Source: Chitinophagaceae bacterium (GTDB taxonomy: Bacteria > Bacteroidota > Bacteroidia > Chitinophagales > Chitinophagaceae). Taken from it: a DNA stretch of 64,000 nt. Positions 26,551 to 34,874 of the stretch are shown here, piece after piece. The notes below the pieces were generated by a model, which was given only the letters and a program-made list of their open reading frames with translations, was not told the origin of the DNA and made no database searches. A program made the translations under genes and the position numbers. The stretch covers positions 1-64,000 of the forward strand of contig JAIETM010000006.1 of assembly GCA_019745155.1 (NCBI GenBank), read 5' to 3'. Each line of letters begins with the position of its first letter. Position 1 is the stretch's first letter.

Positions 26551-27618
26551 CTATACATCCCGCTTGGTTTCTAAAGTAAACCCAACGGTAGTGCCTACAT
26601 CCAGCTTACTGCGGATATGAATGGTTTGTCCGTGTGCTTCAATGATGTGCTTACAGATGGCTAAGCCCAGACCAGTACCACCTACATCGCGGCTACGGCC
26701 TCTGTCAGTTCTGTAAAAACGTTCAAATACGCGGCCAATATGTTCATCGGCAATACCAATGCCATCATCACTGATTTCAATTAGTACATGTTTACCATCG
26801 GTTTGATAAATGCTCGCTACAATGCTACCACCTTCTTTTCCATATTTAGTGGCATTCTGCACCAAGTTAATCACCACCTGCCGAATCTTTTCTTTATCCG
26901 CAAAAACATAGATAGCAGGTTGCTCGCATCCCTTTTTGAACTCGCAGCGAATTTTTTTTCTTTCCGTCTTGATAGAAAGACTTTCAAAAACATCTTTTAT
27001 CAAATCCTGAATCACAAATTTCTCCTTATTCAAGGGTTGCTCACCACTTTCCAAGCGGGTAATTTCATCGAGGTCTTTTACTAGGTTGACCATGCGCTCC
27101 ACATTGCTGGATGCTTTTTCAAGGAAACGCTTCTGAATATCCGGATTCATCATAGCACCTTCCAAAAGTGTATCGATATAACTTTGAATGGCAAAAATGG
27201 GTGTCTTGAATTCGTGCGCAAGGTTTTGTAAAAATTCCCTGCGGTATTGTTCATTACTTCTCAGTAATTCAATCTCAGCACTTTTCTGTTCAGCCCATTT
27301 TTCAACATCTTCTCTTACTTCATCAATACCTTTTTGTGGCAGAATGTATTTATAATAAGTTTCTTCCCGCTTGCTGGCTTTGGTTTGATAGATGAACTTA
27401 TAAATCAGCTTGATCTTTCTGTAGATAAAAGATTCTAATACAAAATGAATCAAGTAATAGCTGCCAATAAAATTCAGCAGAAGAGCAATCAGCCCATACC
27501 ACCATTTCTGTTCAACAATGGCCAATGCAAAACCCACTGGCAAAGAAATGATCAATGCGGTTAAGGCAGAAAGCTGCTGTGGAGATAGGTTTTTGTTCTT
27601 GAACATGGTCTTTGACAA
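26551..27618 (-). CDS. Sensor histidine kinase, PhoR-like
   Basis: A 355-residue kinase with two N-terminal membrane segments (about 15-35 and 41-60), a short cytoplasmic linker, a HisKA domain with the phosphoacceptor His135 (LAHEFKTPIFAIQS), and a C-terminal ATPase with the N, G1 and G2 boxes (NLVQNATKYG, DDGIGIADEH, GGTGLGLAI). It has almost no periplasmic sensor loop, as in PhoR, which reads phosphate status through transporter and PhoU-type partners. It follows the response regulator gene after 35 nt. The phosphate role is inferred from the neighbours. Confidence 0.88.
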   Translation of the reverse strand: MSKTMFKNKNLSPQQLSALTALIISLPVGFALAIVEQKWWYGLIALLLNFIGSYYLIHFVLESFIYRKIKLIYKFIYQTKASKREETYYKYILPQKGIDEVREDVEKWAEQKSAEIELLRSNEQYRREFLQNLAHEFKTPIFAIQSYIDTLLEGAMMNPDIQKRFLEKASSNVERMVNLVKDLDEITRLESGEQPLNKEKFVIQDLIKDVFESLSIKTERKKIRCEFKKGCEQPAIYVFADKEKIRQVVINLVQNATKYGKEGGSIVASIYQTDGKHVLIEISDDGIGIADEHIGRVFERFYRTDRGRSRDVGGTGLGLAICKHIIEAHGQTIHIRSKLDVGTTVGFTLETKRDV

Positions 27619-27653
27619 ATCTACACAGCTATGCGCAGAAAGCAGTGGAAGAT

Positions 27654-28340
27654 TTAGAGCTCAAACTTGTAGCCAACACCTTTTACCGTGGTGATACAGT
27701 CTACGCCCATTTTCTGGCGAATCTTACGGATGTGTACGTCAATCGTTCTGTCGCCTACAATCACATCTGTACCCCAGACTTGTGATAAAATTTCGTTGCG
27801 GAGAAATACCCTGCCTGGCTTTGATGCCAGCAAGTAGAGCAGTTCAAATTCTTTTTTGGCGAGGATGATTTCTTCTGTGGCAGTGTTTACAAGAAATCTG
27901 GCAGGGTCGATGGTGAAACCACCAATCACAATGCTTTTGCCCTCCTCTTTGTCAACTCTTCTAAAAAGCGCATTAACACGGCTGATCAATACTCTCGGAC
28001 TGATTGGCTTGCTGATATAATCATCAGCACCAGTTTCCAGTCCCTTGATATGCGAACTCTCATCATTCAAGGCAGTGAGGAAAATAATGAGTGTTTTCTT
28101 AAATGCTTCCTGGGTGCGGAGAATTTGGCAGACTTCCACACCAGTTTTTCCGGGCATCATCACATCGAGGATGATCAGATCAGGGTTCAGTTGTTTGGCT
28201 TTTTCAATAGCTTCATTTCCATTCTTCGCTGTAAATACTTCATAGTCTTCCACAGCTGTATTGGCAAGATTGTAGCTGACAATCTCAAGAATATCCGGCT
28301 CATCGTCTGCAATCAATATCTTCTTCCGTTTTGGTGCCAT
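27654..28340 (-). CDS. OmpR/PhoB-family response regulator
   Basis: A 228-residue regulator. The receiver domain (1-120) has the acidic pocket (ADDEPD) and phosphoacceptor Asp59 (LIILDVMMPG), and the Lys of the KPI(S)P motif. The C-terminal winged-helix domain contains VWGTDVIVGDRTIDVHIRKI-type sequence and ends with VKGVGYKF, typical for PhoB/OmpR. It heads a two-gene operon with the kinase. Its likely targets are the phased 11-bp repeats before the TonB receptor and lipoprotein genes (inference). Confidence 0.9.
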   Translation of the reverse strand: MAPKRKKILIADDEPDILEIVSYNLANTAVEDYEVFTAKNGNEAIEKAKQLNPDLIILDVMMPGKTGVEVCQILRTQEAFKKTLIIFLTALNDESSHIKGLETGADDYISKPISPRVLISRVNALFRRVDKEEGKSIVIGGFTIDPARFLVNTATEEIILAKKEFELLYLLASKPGRVFLRNEILSQVWGTDVIVGDRTIDVHIRKIRQKMGVDCITTVKGVGYKFEL

Positions 28341-28380
28341 GTTAACACAATCTTAGCACAAATTTAATTTGATGTGGCTA

Positions 28381-28413
28381 TTGACCATCATAAATGGATT
28401 ATGTTATTGTTAA
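28381..28413 (-). promoter_or_regulatory. Weak phased 11-bp repeats before the response regulator
   Basis: Read on the minus strand from 28413: TTAACAATAAC, ATAATCCATTT, ATGATGGTCAA. The first unit shares TTAACAAT with the lipoprotein promoter repeats (24709) and has the same TTC-rich bases just before it. The fit declines across the units. If real it would allow autoregulation. Confidence 0.3.
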
Positions 28414-28443
28414 GAAGAAAGTGAATGCCTTTACATTTGCAAG

Positions 28444-30630
28444 GTGTCTTTGCGCTTCCGATATTGGCCTATACTTCTGACAATCATCTTGTTTCAAACA
28501 GGACTGTCGGCGCAATTATGGCGTAAACTTCCCAACATTCCCATTCAAAGGGCCACATTTCATCAGTACATAGAAGACGCCAGAATCGCTTTGCTGAAAG
28601 CAGATAAACGTGCCGATTCTGTATTCACCCCAACCAGAAATGATGAGCTAAATGCACAGCTCAACTTCTCGCTGAACAGGTATTTGCATAACCTCAGGGC
28701 TATTGTAGAAACGGATACCAGTATCGCAGATAACGACAGGTTTTTGTGGCTGAGAGGTATTCGGGAATTGCTGGAGCGATTTACTTCTTCCTACAAAACT
28801 GGTGCGATCATGGGCAGCCTTTTGCAGGAAGTCTTGGAAGGGTATGAGAAAGCGATGTTGCTACATATCCAAGGCAAATCCATTGCGCCGGTGATTGATC
28901 AATATGATGTGGAAGTGAGCAATCTCATCATGCAGAATTTTGCTTTTCAATCATTGCAAGACAAGTCGGTTCTGAATGAGCGTTTACTCTTGAAGAGTTG
29001 TGAAAGATATCCCGACAGAATATTGAAATTCCTCAGCAGAACACCTGAAGCAAGTATGGCTGATAGCTTACTCATGGAAGCTGCCAAAAGATCTCCTGAG
29101 GATTTATACAATTATGCTGCTGCTTCTGATTTATTGGGTAAAAGAATTCAAACAAGTAGCGAGCCCCTGATTAAAACCATTGCTGCATTTTCTTCTATGA
29201 AAAGTGGCCGATTGTTTTTCCCTTTTCTCGATCAAGTGATGCAAGGAAAGATTGCGATTGCGCAAATTGAAGCAGCTGTAAAAGACAGTATCGCTTATTT
29301 CAAGTTGCTGGTGCAAACCAAGATTGATTATGCAGAAAGAATGCGCAGAGCCGATACGCCGCTTGCCTTACAAGCTTTGGATACTTGGCTGGAAAGAAAG
29401 GCAACAGAAGATTTTATTGCCGATATCAATGCATTGCATGATGAAAGAAATCCTGCGGTGCGTTTTCGCAAGCTGGATAAACTCAGTCATACTGAGCTCT
29501 ATTATTTAGCAGTAGCAGGTGAAAAAGAAATGTACACTTCTTCTTTTGTAGAAGGTATTTATCCGCGCATTTTTCAGCGTATGCGCATTCCCAGGGCAGA
29601 TAGTCTGCTGGCAAATGTGTCTTTTGATTTTTACAGACGTTTTATCAGAATATGTGCTGCTTACAATACGCTGGGCGATTTCTTGCGACGAATGGATAGA
29701 TCTTATGCGCGCGATTTGATGCGCAGCTTTGCTACTGGTTTGGAGAAAAGTCGCTCTCTGGAAGATGCTGTTGATGTTGCTGATGCCTATGCCAGTATTG
29801 CCGATACAGAAATCCGTAACCTGGTCTTAGCGCAAGTAGGTGCTAACCGCGCTTATGCAGAAAGAAGAAAGCAAGCCAGAGGTATCACCATTTATCGCTT
29901 ACTAGAGCAAATATTTTTATCGCTTGATACAACCAAGCATATTGATTTAACTGCTTCCTTAGGCATTCCACCTGTATTCAATATGCCTGTAGAAAATTTG
30001 AAGGATACAGCAGGTAGGGTAGTGATGCATCAATTCTTTTACGGCGATAAAGATGGTCCGGTTATTTTCAATGCCTTCCTCAATAGTTTTAGAAATGCGA
30101 ATTGGCGTATTGAGCTGAAGCCGCAATGGGTAGAAGTATCCAGCGTTAAAGGTGTGCCGGTAACCATTTATGCTAATCGGCCATTGGATGAATTGCAAGA
30201 CCTCGACGCAGAAGCGCAGCAAAACCTGATTGCTTATTTAGAGTATAATGATCTTCGGCCTGCAGTCACCATCCACCGCGGCCATAGTTATAATGTGTCT
30301 GCTACCATCAGTAATTTAATGCCCAGTTCAAAAGTGGTTTTGTTGGGTAGTTGCGGTGGCTATCAACGCTTGAGTGAGGTACTGGATATTTGTCCGAACG
30401 CACATATCATCGCCTCCAAACAAATTGGTGCTGGCGTGGTGAATCAGATCATGATTACCGCGATAGCTGAACAGATTCGTCAGGACAAAGATTTATTCTG
30501 GCCACAGCTTTGGGCGCAGCTAGAGAAACGATTTGTCGGTCAATCTAGAGAGCGTTTTGAAGATTATATCCCGCCACAAAAAAACCTCGGTGCCATCTTT
30601 ATCATGGCCTATCAAAAAGCCCTGCTTTAA
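28444..30630 (+). CDS. Exported protein with a possible clan-CD/CHAT-like C-terminal domain
   Basis: A 728-residue protein with a GTG start and an N-terminal signal peptide or anchor (about residues 6-24). Residues about 25-480 are mostly helical and have no family I recognise. The C-terminal ~200 residues look like an alpha/beta domain with VTIHRGHSYN (His611, His614) and VVLLGSCGGYQ (Cys637). A hydrophobic strand ending in His near Gly, then about 23 residues later a strand ending in Gly-Ser-Cys, matches the His/Cys dyad of clan-CD proteases (separase, gingipain, caspase, CHAT). Catalysis is not shown. It lies divergent from the PhoB-like gene and converges with the MBL-fold gene with a 4-bp overlap. 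Confidence 0.65.
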   Translation: MSLRFRYWPILLTIILFQTGLSAQLWRKLPNIPIQRATFHQYIEDARIALLKADKRADSVFTPTRNDELNAQLNFSLNRYLHNLRAIVETDTSIADNDRFLWLRGIRELLERFTSSYKTGAIMGSLLQEVLEGYEKAMLLHIQGKSIAPVIDQYDVEVSNLIMQNFAFQSLQDKSVLNERLLLKSCERYPDRILKFLSRTPEASMADSLLMEAAKRSPEDLYNYAAASDLLGKRIQTSSEPLIKTIAAFSSMKSGRLFFPFLDQVMQGKIAIAQIEAAVKDSIAYFKLLVQTKIDYAERMRRADTPLALQALDTWLERKATEDFIADINALHDERNPAVRFRKLDKLSHTELYYLAVAGEKEMYTSSFVEGIYPRIFQRMRIPRADSLLANVSFDFYRRFIRICAAYNTLGDFLRRMDRSYARDLMRSFATGLEKSRSLEDAVDVADAYASIADTEIRNLVLAQVGANRAYAERRKQARGITIYRLLEQIFLSLDTTKHIDLTASLGIPPVFNMPVENLKDTAGRVVMHQFFYGDKDGPVIFNAFLNSFRNANWRIELKPQWVEVSSVKGVPVTIYANRPLDELQDLDAEAQQNLIAYLEYNDLRPAVTIHRGHSYNVSATISNLMPSSKVVLLGSCGGYQRLSEVLDICPNAHIIASKQIGAGVVNQIMITAIAEQIRQDKDLFWPQLWAQLEKRFVGQSRERFEDYIPPQKNLGAIFIMAYQKALL

Positions 30631-31268
30631 CCTTGGATGAATGGGTTGTGTTGCTTCTCATGACCAATCTTCGTCGGCATACCATGCCCACTATACACCA
30701 CCGTTTCATCGGGTAAACTGTATAGTTTTTTGCGAATGCTTTTTAAGAGCGTCTCATGATCACCACCGGGCAGATCCGTTCTGCCAATACTTTCGCGGAA
30801 CAACACATCACCACTGATAATGAAATTTTGCGCTGCACAGTAAAAGCAAATGCTACCGGGCGAGTGGCCTGGCGCTTCAATAACGGTTAGCTTGTCGTTG
30901 CCTAAGTGAATGGTATCTCCTTCGTGAAGAAAATGAATGGGACCTTGATAGTTCTCAAAAGGGAGTCCCCATTTCTGCCCAGATATGGGCGCAAACTCCA
31001 GCACTTTCTGCTCATTTGGATGGGTGTAGAGTTCCAGTCCGTAAGTTTTTGCTACCCATTTATTGCCAAAAACATGATCCAGATGGCAATGGGTATTCAG
31101 TAATTGAACCGGGGTTAAGGATTTATCTGTACAAAACTGCTGCAATTGCTCCTGCTCGGCACCAAAATAACAGCCGGGATCAATGATCAACGCATCGCCT
31201 GTTTCGTTGTACACCAAGTATGTGTTTTCCTGAATTGGACTGAACACGAATACCTTCACTTGCAGCAT
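30627..31268 (-). CDS. MBL-fold metallo-hydrolase, glyoxalase-II-like
   Basis: A 213-residue cytoplasmic metallo-beta-lactamase-fold protein. The metal-binding THCHLDH motif is at about residues 59-65, with later ligands in EAPGHSPGSICFY, ISGDVLF and YSGHG. The compact size with no C-terminal glyoxalase domain fits the YcbL/GloB-like branch that hydrolyses S-lactoylglutathione-type thioesters or similar. Substrate not assigned. Confidence 0.85.
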   Translation of the reverse strand: MLQVKVFVFSPIQENTYLVYNETGDALIIDPGCYFGAEQEQLQQFCTDKSLTPVQLLNTHCHLDHVFGNKWVAKTYGLELYTHPNEQKVLEFAPISGQKWGLPFENYQGPIHFLHEGDTIHLGNDKLTVIEAPGHSPGSICFYCAAQNFIISGDVLFRESIGRTDLPGGDHETLLKSIRKKLYSLPDETVVYSGHGMPTKIGHEKQHNPFIQG

Positions 31269-31322
31269 ATTGTTAATTTTACAGGCTTTAAAGGTAAATA
31301 CCTAACTTTAAAATCAACCATA

Positions 31323-31357
31323 TGATACAGCAGGCAGCGAATTATCTGCCGGTATCA
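31323..31357 (+). other. Leader hairpin before the TolB-like gene
   Basis: TGATAC (31323-31328) plus GGCAG (31333-31337) pair with CTGCC (31346-31350) plus GTATCA (31352-31357), with small internal bulges. It sits 28 nt before the ATG at 31386 and has no T-run, so it is more likely a cis-acting leader structure than a terminator. Confidence 0.35.
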
Positions 31358-31385
31358 TCATGAAGTAATACAATGTAATTGGGAT

Positions 31386-34300
31386 ATGGATTTTATCAAA
31401 AGAATATGTTTGGTCTGTGTTGCGCTGATTGGATTAGCTGGGGTTACAGTTGCTCAGGTAAATACGGTGGAGTTTGGTAAAAGCCGGGTTCAGTACAAGA
31501 AACTGAAGTGGAAATTTTATCAGTCGCCCAACTTTAACACTTATGTAGCACAGAACGGAACAGAGTTGGGTAAGTTTGCTGCGCAGGTGGCAGAAGAAGA
31601 ATTGAACTCACTTGAGAATACCATTGAATATTCACTGCAACGCAGAGCTAATATCATAATCTATAACGATTACAATGACTATAAAGCCAGTAATGTTGGA
31701 TTGGGTGTTGACTGGCAGAGTGCGGGCGGACTCACCAAGCTGGTGAATAATAAGCTGGTGATTTATTTCGATGGAAACCACAACAACCTCAGAGGCCAAA
31801 TCAGGGAAGGTATTGCACGCGTGCTTACAGATAATATGCTGTTTGGTGATGATATTGGCGAGTTTGCCAGTAACCAAGCTTTGCTTGATCTGCCCAAATG
31901 GCTAACAGATGGCTATGTAGCGTATAATGCGGAGAACTGGAGTACTGCTAAGGATGATGAATTGAAAAGTGCTATCCTAAGCGGCAATTACAATACTTTC
32001 TATCAGTTTGCTTTTGAAAAACCATTACTCGCCGGTCATTCCTTCTGGCATTTCATGGCTGAGCGTTACAAACCGGAGAGTGTTTCTTATTTTCTGTATC
32101 TCGCCAGAATGTATAAGAACCTGAACGCCGCTTCTCAGCGTATTACCAAGAAACGCTTCAAAGAAGTCTTGGCTGAGTTCATGGATTATCAGGGCGAGAA
32201 ATATTCGAAAGACATTCGTCAAAGACGTAACCAGCCCAAAGGCCAGGTGGTAGTGTCAGAAGATGTGAGCAAGAATGAGTATGTACGCTTTCAGGTAAAC
32301 CCCAACCCAAGAAATGGTTCTTATGCAGTGGTTGAGTTCAAGAAAGGTATTTACCGCATCAATCTCTATTACAATTCTTACGACGCCAAAGTATTGTATA
32401 AATATGGTGTTAGAACCAATTTAGGCGATATCAATCCCAACTATCCCATCATGGCGTGGGATGGTAAGGGGCAAAGACTCTTGGTGATTTACAAAGAGGG
32501 CAAGCGCCTGAAGATGTTTGTGTATGATGTGATTGCCAAATACAAGCGCTATAAGCAAGATTTACCTGAAGAACTGGATCAGATTACCGACGCAAGTTTC
32601 ATGCTGGATGCGAATACGATTGTGATGAGCGCGGTAAAGAATGGACACACAGATATCTTCACCTACAAAATAGAAGAACAAAAGCTCACTCAGATTACAG
32701 ATGATATCTATGATGATCTCGATCCAACCTTCGTCTCTTTTGCAGATCGTTCCGGTATCATCTATGCATCTAACAGACCATCGCCCGATGCGGTGAATAG
32801 TGATACCGTATTGCCTAGCCGAAATCGCTTCAACATATTCTTAGTAGATGCATTGAATACTAGCAAGCAAAAGCAAATCACCAAACTCACCGATAATAAG
32901 TTTGGTAATGCACGCTATCCCATGCAGTACAATACCACACACTTTACGTTTGTGTCGGATGAGAACGGTATTGGTAACCGTTGGGCTGGTTTTTTCTCTA
33001 CAAAGCGCAATGGTGTAGATACTTTGTTTTTTGTGGGAGAAGACATGCTGCGCAATCCAGGTATCAAAGAATTGGATTCCACTTTAAATGCTTGGCAGAA
33101 GCAGGAGCCGGATAGTATTGGCTATGTGCAGGTGTTCAAAGATTCTACTTATACTTTCCCATTAACCAATTACCAAAGCACTTTATTGGAAACACGTATT
33201 GCAGGTAATAACGGACAAGTAAGTGAACTGCGTCGTGAAGGTGATTACAAGTTTCTCTACAAGTTGAAAGTAGACGAACAAGTATTGGATAGAAGAAATG
33301 TGAATGCCAGACCTACTGATTTCATGAAGCGCCAAATGGATGCCAAAAGAGCTGCAGAAGGTAAGGCGATGAATTATTCCGGCGCATTGATTAGTGGTGC
33401 AGCCAAGGAGACAAAGAAAGAAGCCGTTTTTCAATCAGAGTTTGAAAACGAGAATGAAGACAGTCTGGCTGCAGTAAACAAAGTGAATCCCGAGCAAAAG
33501 CTTGCATCAGTTTTAACCAAGACCAAGCTCTTTAATTACCGCATGAAGTTTAGCGCTGATTATATCCTCAGCGGATTTACAAATAATATCCTCATCAACC
33601 GCTATCAGGCCTATGGCGGTGGCTCCGGTCCAATTCAATTGAATAATGGTAATGATTTCAACTGGACCTTCCGTGTTGGTGTCAGCGATTTGATGGAAGA
33701 CGTGAAGTTTGTGGCAGGTCTACGTTTTGGTTTTGATCTGCGCGATAAAGACATTTTTATGTCTTATCAGAATTATCGTAAGCGTTTAGACTGGGGCTTT
33801 ACCTATTACAGAAGTAATGTGACGAACTTCTCTGGCTTTTTCCAAGGTGTACTGGCACAGTATAGTTCTATGCTCTTTACCAATATCTATCAGGGTAATA
33901 TCAACTACCCACTGAATGAAACCAAGAGCATTCGTGTAACAGCCGGCTTAAGAACAGATCGTGGTGTGGTTAGACCAATGAACAACGCCATTGGCGCACC
34001 GGATCAATTTGGTCTTGCTACAAAAGATAGTGTCTCCAAATATGGTTTAGCCAGATTGGAATATGTGCATGATAACAGCATCAACCCAACCATGAATATT
34101 TGGAATGGTTTGCGCTGGAAAGTGTATCTGGATGTAAATATGCCTGTAGGCGAAAAAACATCCGCCAAGGGTAGAAGCACATTTAATCTTGGATTTGATG
34201 GTAGATACTACCACAAAATCTATCGCAACTTCATCTGGGCTGGTCGTGCCGCTGCGGATATCTCTTGGGGTGGCAAAAAAATCATTTACTATTTAGGTGG

Positions 34301-34781
34301 TGTAGATGGTTGGTTAGGACCTAAGTTCAATAACCAGAACAGACCGGCTCCTGATCAGGAATATGCATTCCAATCGCTGGCAGTGAATATGCGCGGCTAT
34401 CAGCAAAACGTTGCCAATGGTAACAATGCATTCGTGATCAACAGTGAATTCAGACTACCGATCATCACTACGTTCTTCAATAGGCCCATCAACAATGCTT
34501 TCCTGCGTAACCTTCAGTTGATTCAGTTTATTGATTTGGGTACTGCATGGAATGGCAAATACAATGGTATTAAACGTCCCGGTGAAGTAGTGAATACACC
34601 TGGTTCACCTGTAGTGGTTCGTTTGGATGCCGGTGGTCTCGGCCCATTTGCAGGTGGCTATGGCTTTGGTTTGCGCTCTACGTTGCTCGGTTATTTCATG
34701 AAAGTAGATGCAGCCTGGCCTATGAAGGGCATCTTCAAAGGATCGCCTGTTTGGTATTTTGCCTTGGGACTTGATTTCTAA
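31386..34781 (+). CDS. TolB-like propeller and outer-membrane barrel protein with degenerate peptidase-MA domain
   Basis: A 1131-residue exported protein (signal peptide ending near TVAQ). The N-terminal ~250 residues match a gluzincin (peptidase MA-like) layout, including LPKWLTDGYVAY (about 169-180), but the HExxH zinc motif is replaced by REGIAR (140-145) and the downstream Glu by Asp175, so it should be inactive. The middle (about 290-560) has TolB/PD40-like propeller repeats. The C-terminal third has the alternating aromatic strands of an outer-membrane beta-barrel and ends in Phe. Bacteroidota homologues are often annotated as TolB translocation proteins; that is only a name by similarity. 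Probable role: outer-membrane or envelope assembly (inference). Confidence 0.72.
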   Translation: MDFIKRICLVCVALIGLAGVTVAQVNTVEFGKSRVQYKKLKWKFYQSPNFNTYVAQNGTELGKFAAQVAEEELNSLENTIEYSLQRRANIIIYNDYNDYKASNVGLGVDWQSAGGLTKLVNNKLVIYFDGNHNNLRGQIREGIARVLTDNMLFGDDIGEFASNQALLDLPKWLTDGYVAYNAENWSTAKDDELKSAILSGNYNTFYQFAFEKPLLAGHSFWHFMAERYKPESVSYFLYLARMYKNLNAASQRITKKRFKEVLAEFMDYQGEKYSKDIRQRRNQPKGQVVVSEDVSKNEYVRFQVNPNPRNGSYAVVEFKKGIYRINLYYNSYDAKVLYKYGVRTNLGDINPNYPIMAWDGKGQRLLVIYKEGKRLKMFVYDVIAKYKRYKQDLPEELDQITDASFMLDANTIVMSAVKNGHTDIFTYKIEEQKLTQITDDIYDDLDPTFVSFADRSGIIYASNRPSPDAVNSDTVLPSRNRFNIFLVDALNTSKQKQITKLTDNKFGNARYPMQYNTTHFTFVSDENGIGNRWAGFFSTKRNGVDTLFFVGEDMLRNPGIKELDSTLNAWQKQEPDSIGYVQVFKDSTYTFPLTNYQSTLLETRIAGNNGQVSELRREGDYKFLYKLKVDEQVLDRRNVNARPTDFMKRQMDAKRAAEGKAMNYSGALISGAAKETKKEAVFQSEFENENEDSLAAVNKVNPEQKLASVLTKTKLFNYRMKFSADYILSGFTNNILINRYQAYGGGSGPIQLNNGNDFNWTFRVGVSDLMEDVKFVAGLRFGFDLRDKDIFMSYQNYRKRLDWGFTYYRSNVTNFSGFFQGVLAQYSSMLFTNIYQGNINYPLNETKSIRVTAGLRTDRGVVRPMNNAIGAPDQFGLATKDSVSKYGLARLEYVHDNSINPTMNIWNGLRWKVYLDVNMPVGEKTSAKGRSTFNLGFDGRYYHKIYRNFIWAGRAAADISWGGKKIIYYLGGVDGWLGPKFNNQNRPAPDQEYAFQSLAVNMRGYQQNVANGNNAFVINSEFRLPIITTFFNRPINNAFLRNLQLIQFIDLGTAWNGKYNGIKRPGEVVNTPGSPVVVRLDAGGLGPFAGGYGFGLRSTLLGYFMKVDAAWPMKGIFKGSPVWYFALGLDF

Positions 34782-34862
34782 GCAGATATCGGTTTCCTAA
34801 AAGTTTCACCAAATTTTATCACGGCTTGTGATGAAAGGAAGCAGCACAGTGCAGCGTGCGGT

Positions 34863-34870
34863 TATCTTTG
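34863..34870 (+). promoter_or_regulatory. -7 box immediately before the DUF5686 gene
   Basis: TATCTTTG fits TAnnTTTG. It ends only 4 nt before the GTG at 34875, so transcription from it would begin at or just after the start codon, giving a leaderless message or requiring another start. No -33 TTTG at the right distance was seen. Confidence 0.35.
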
Positions 34871-34874
34871 TACT

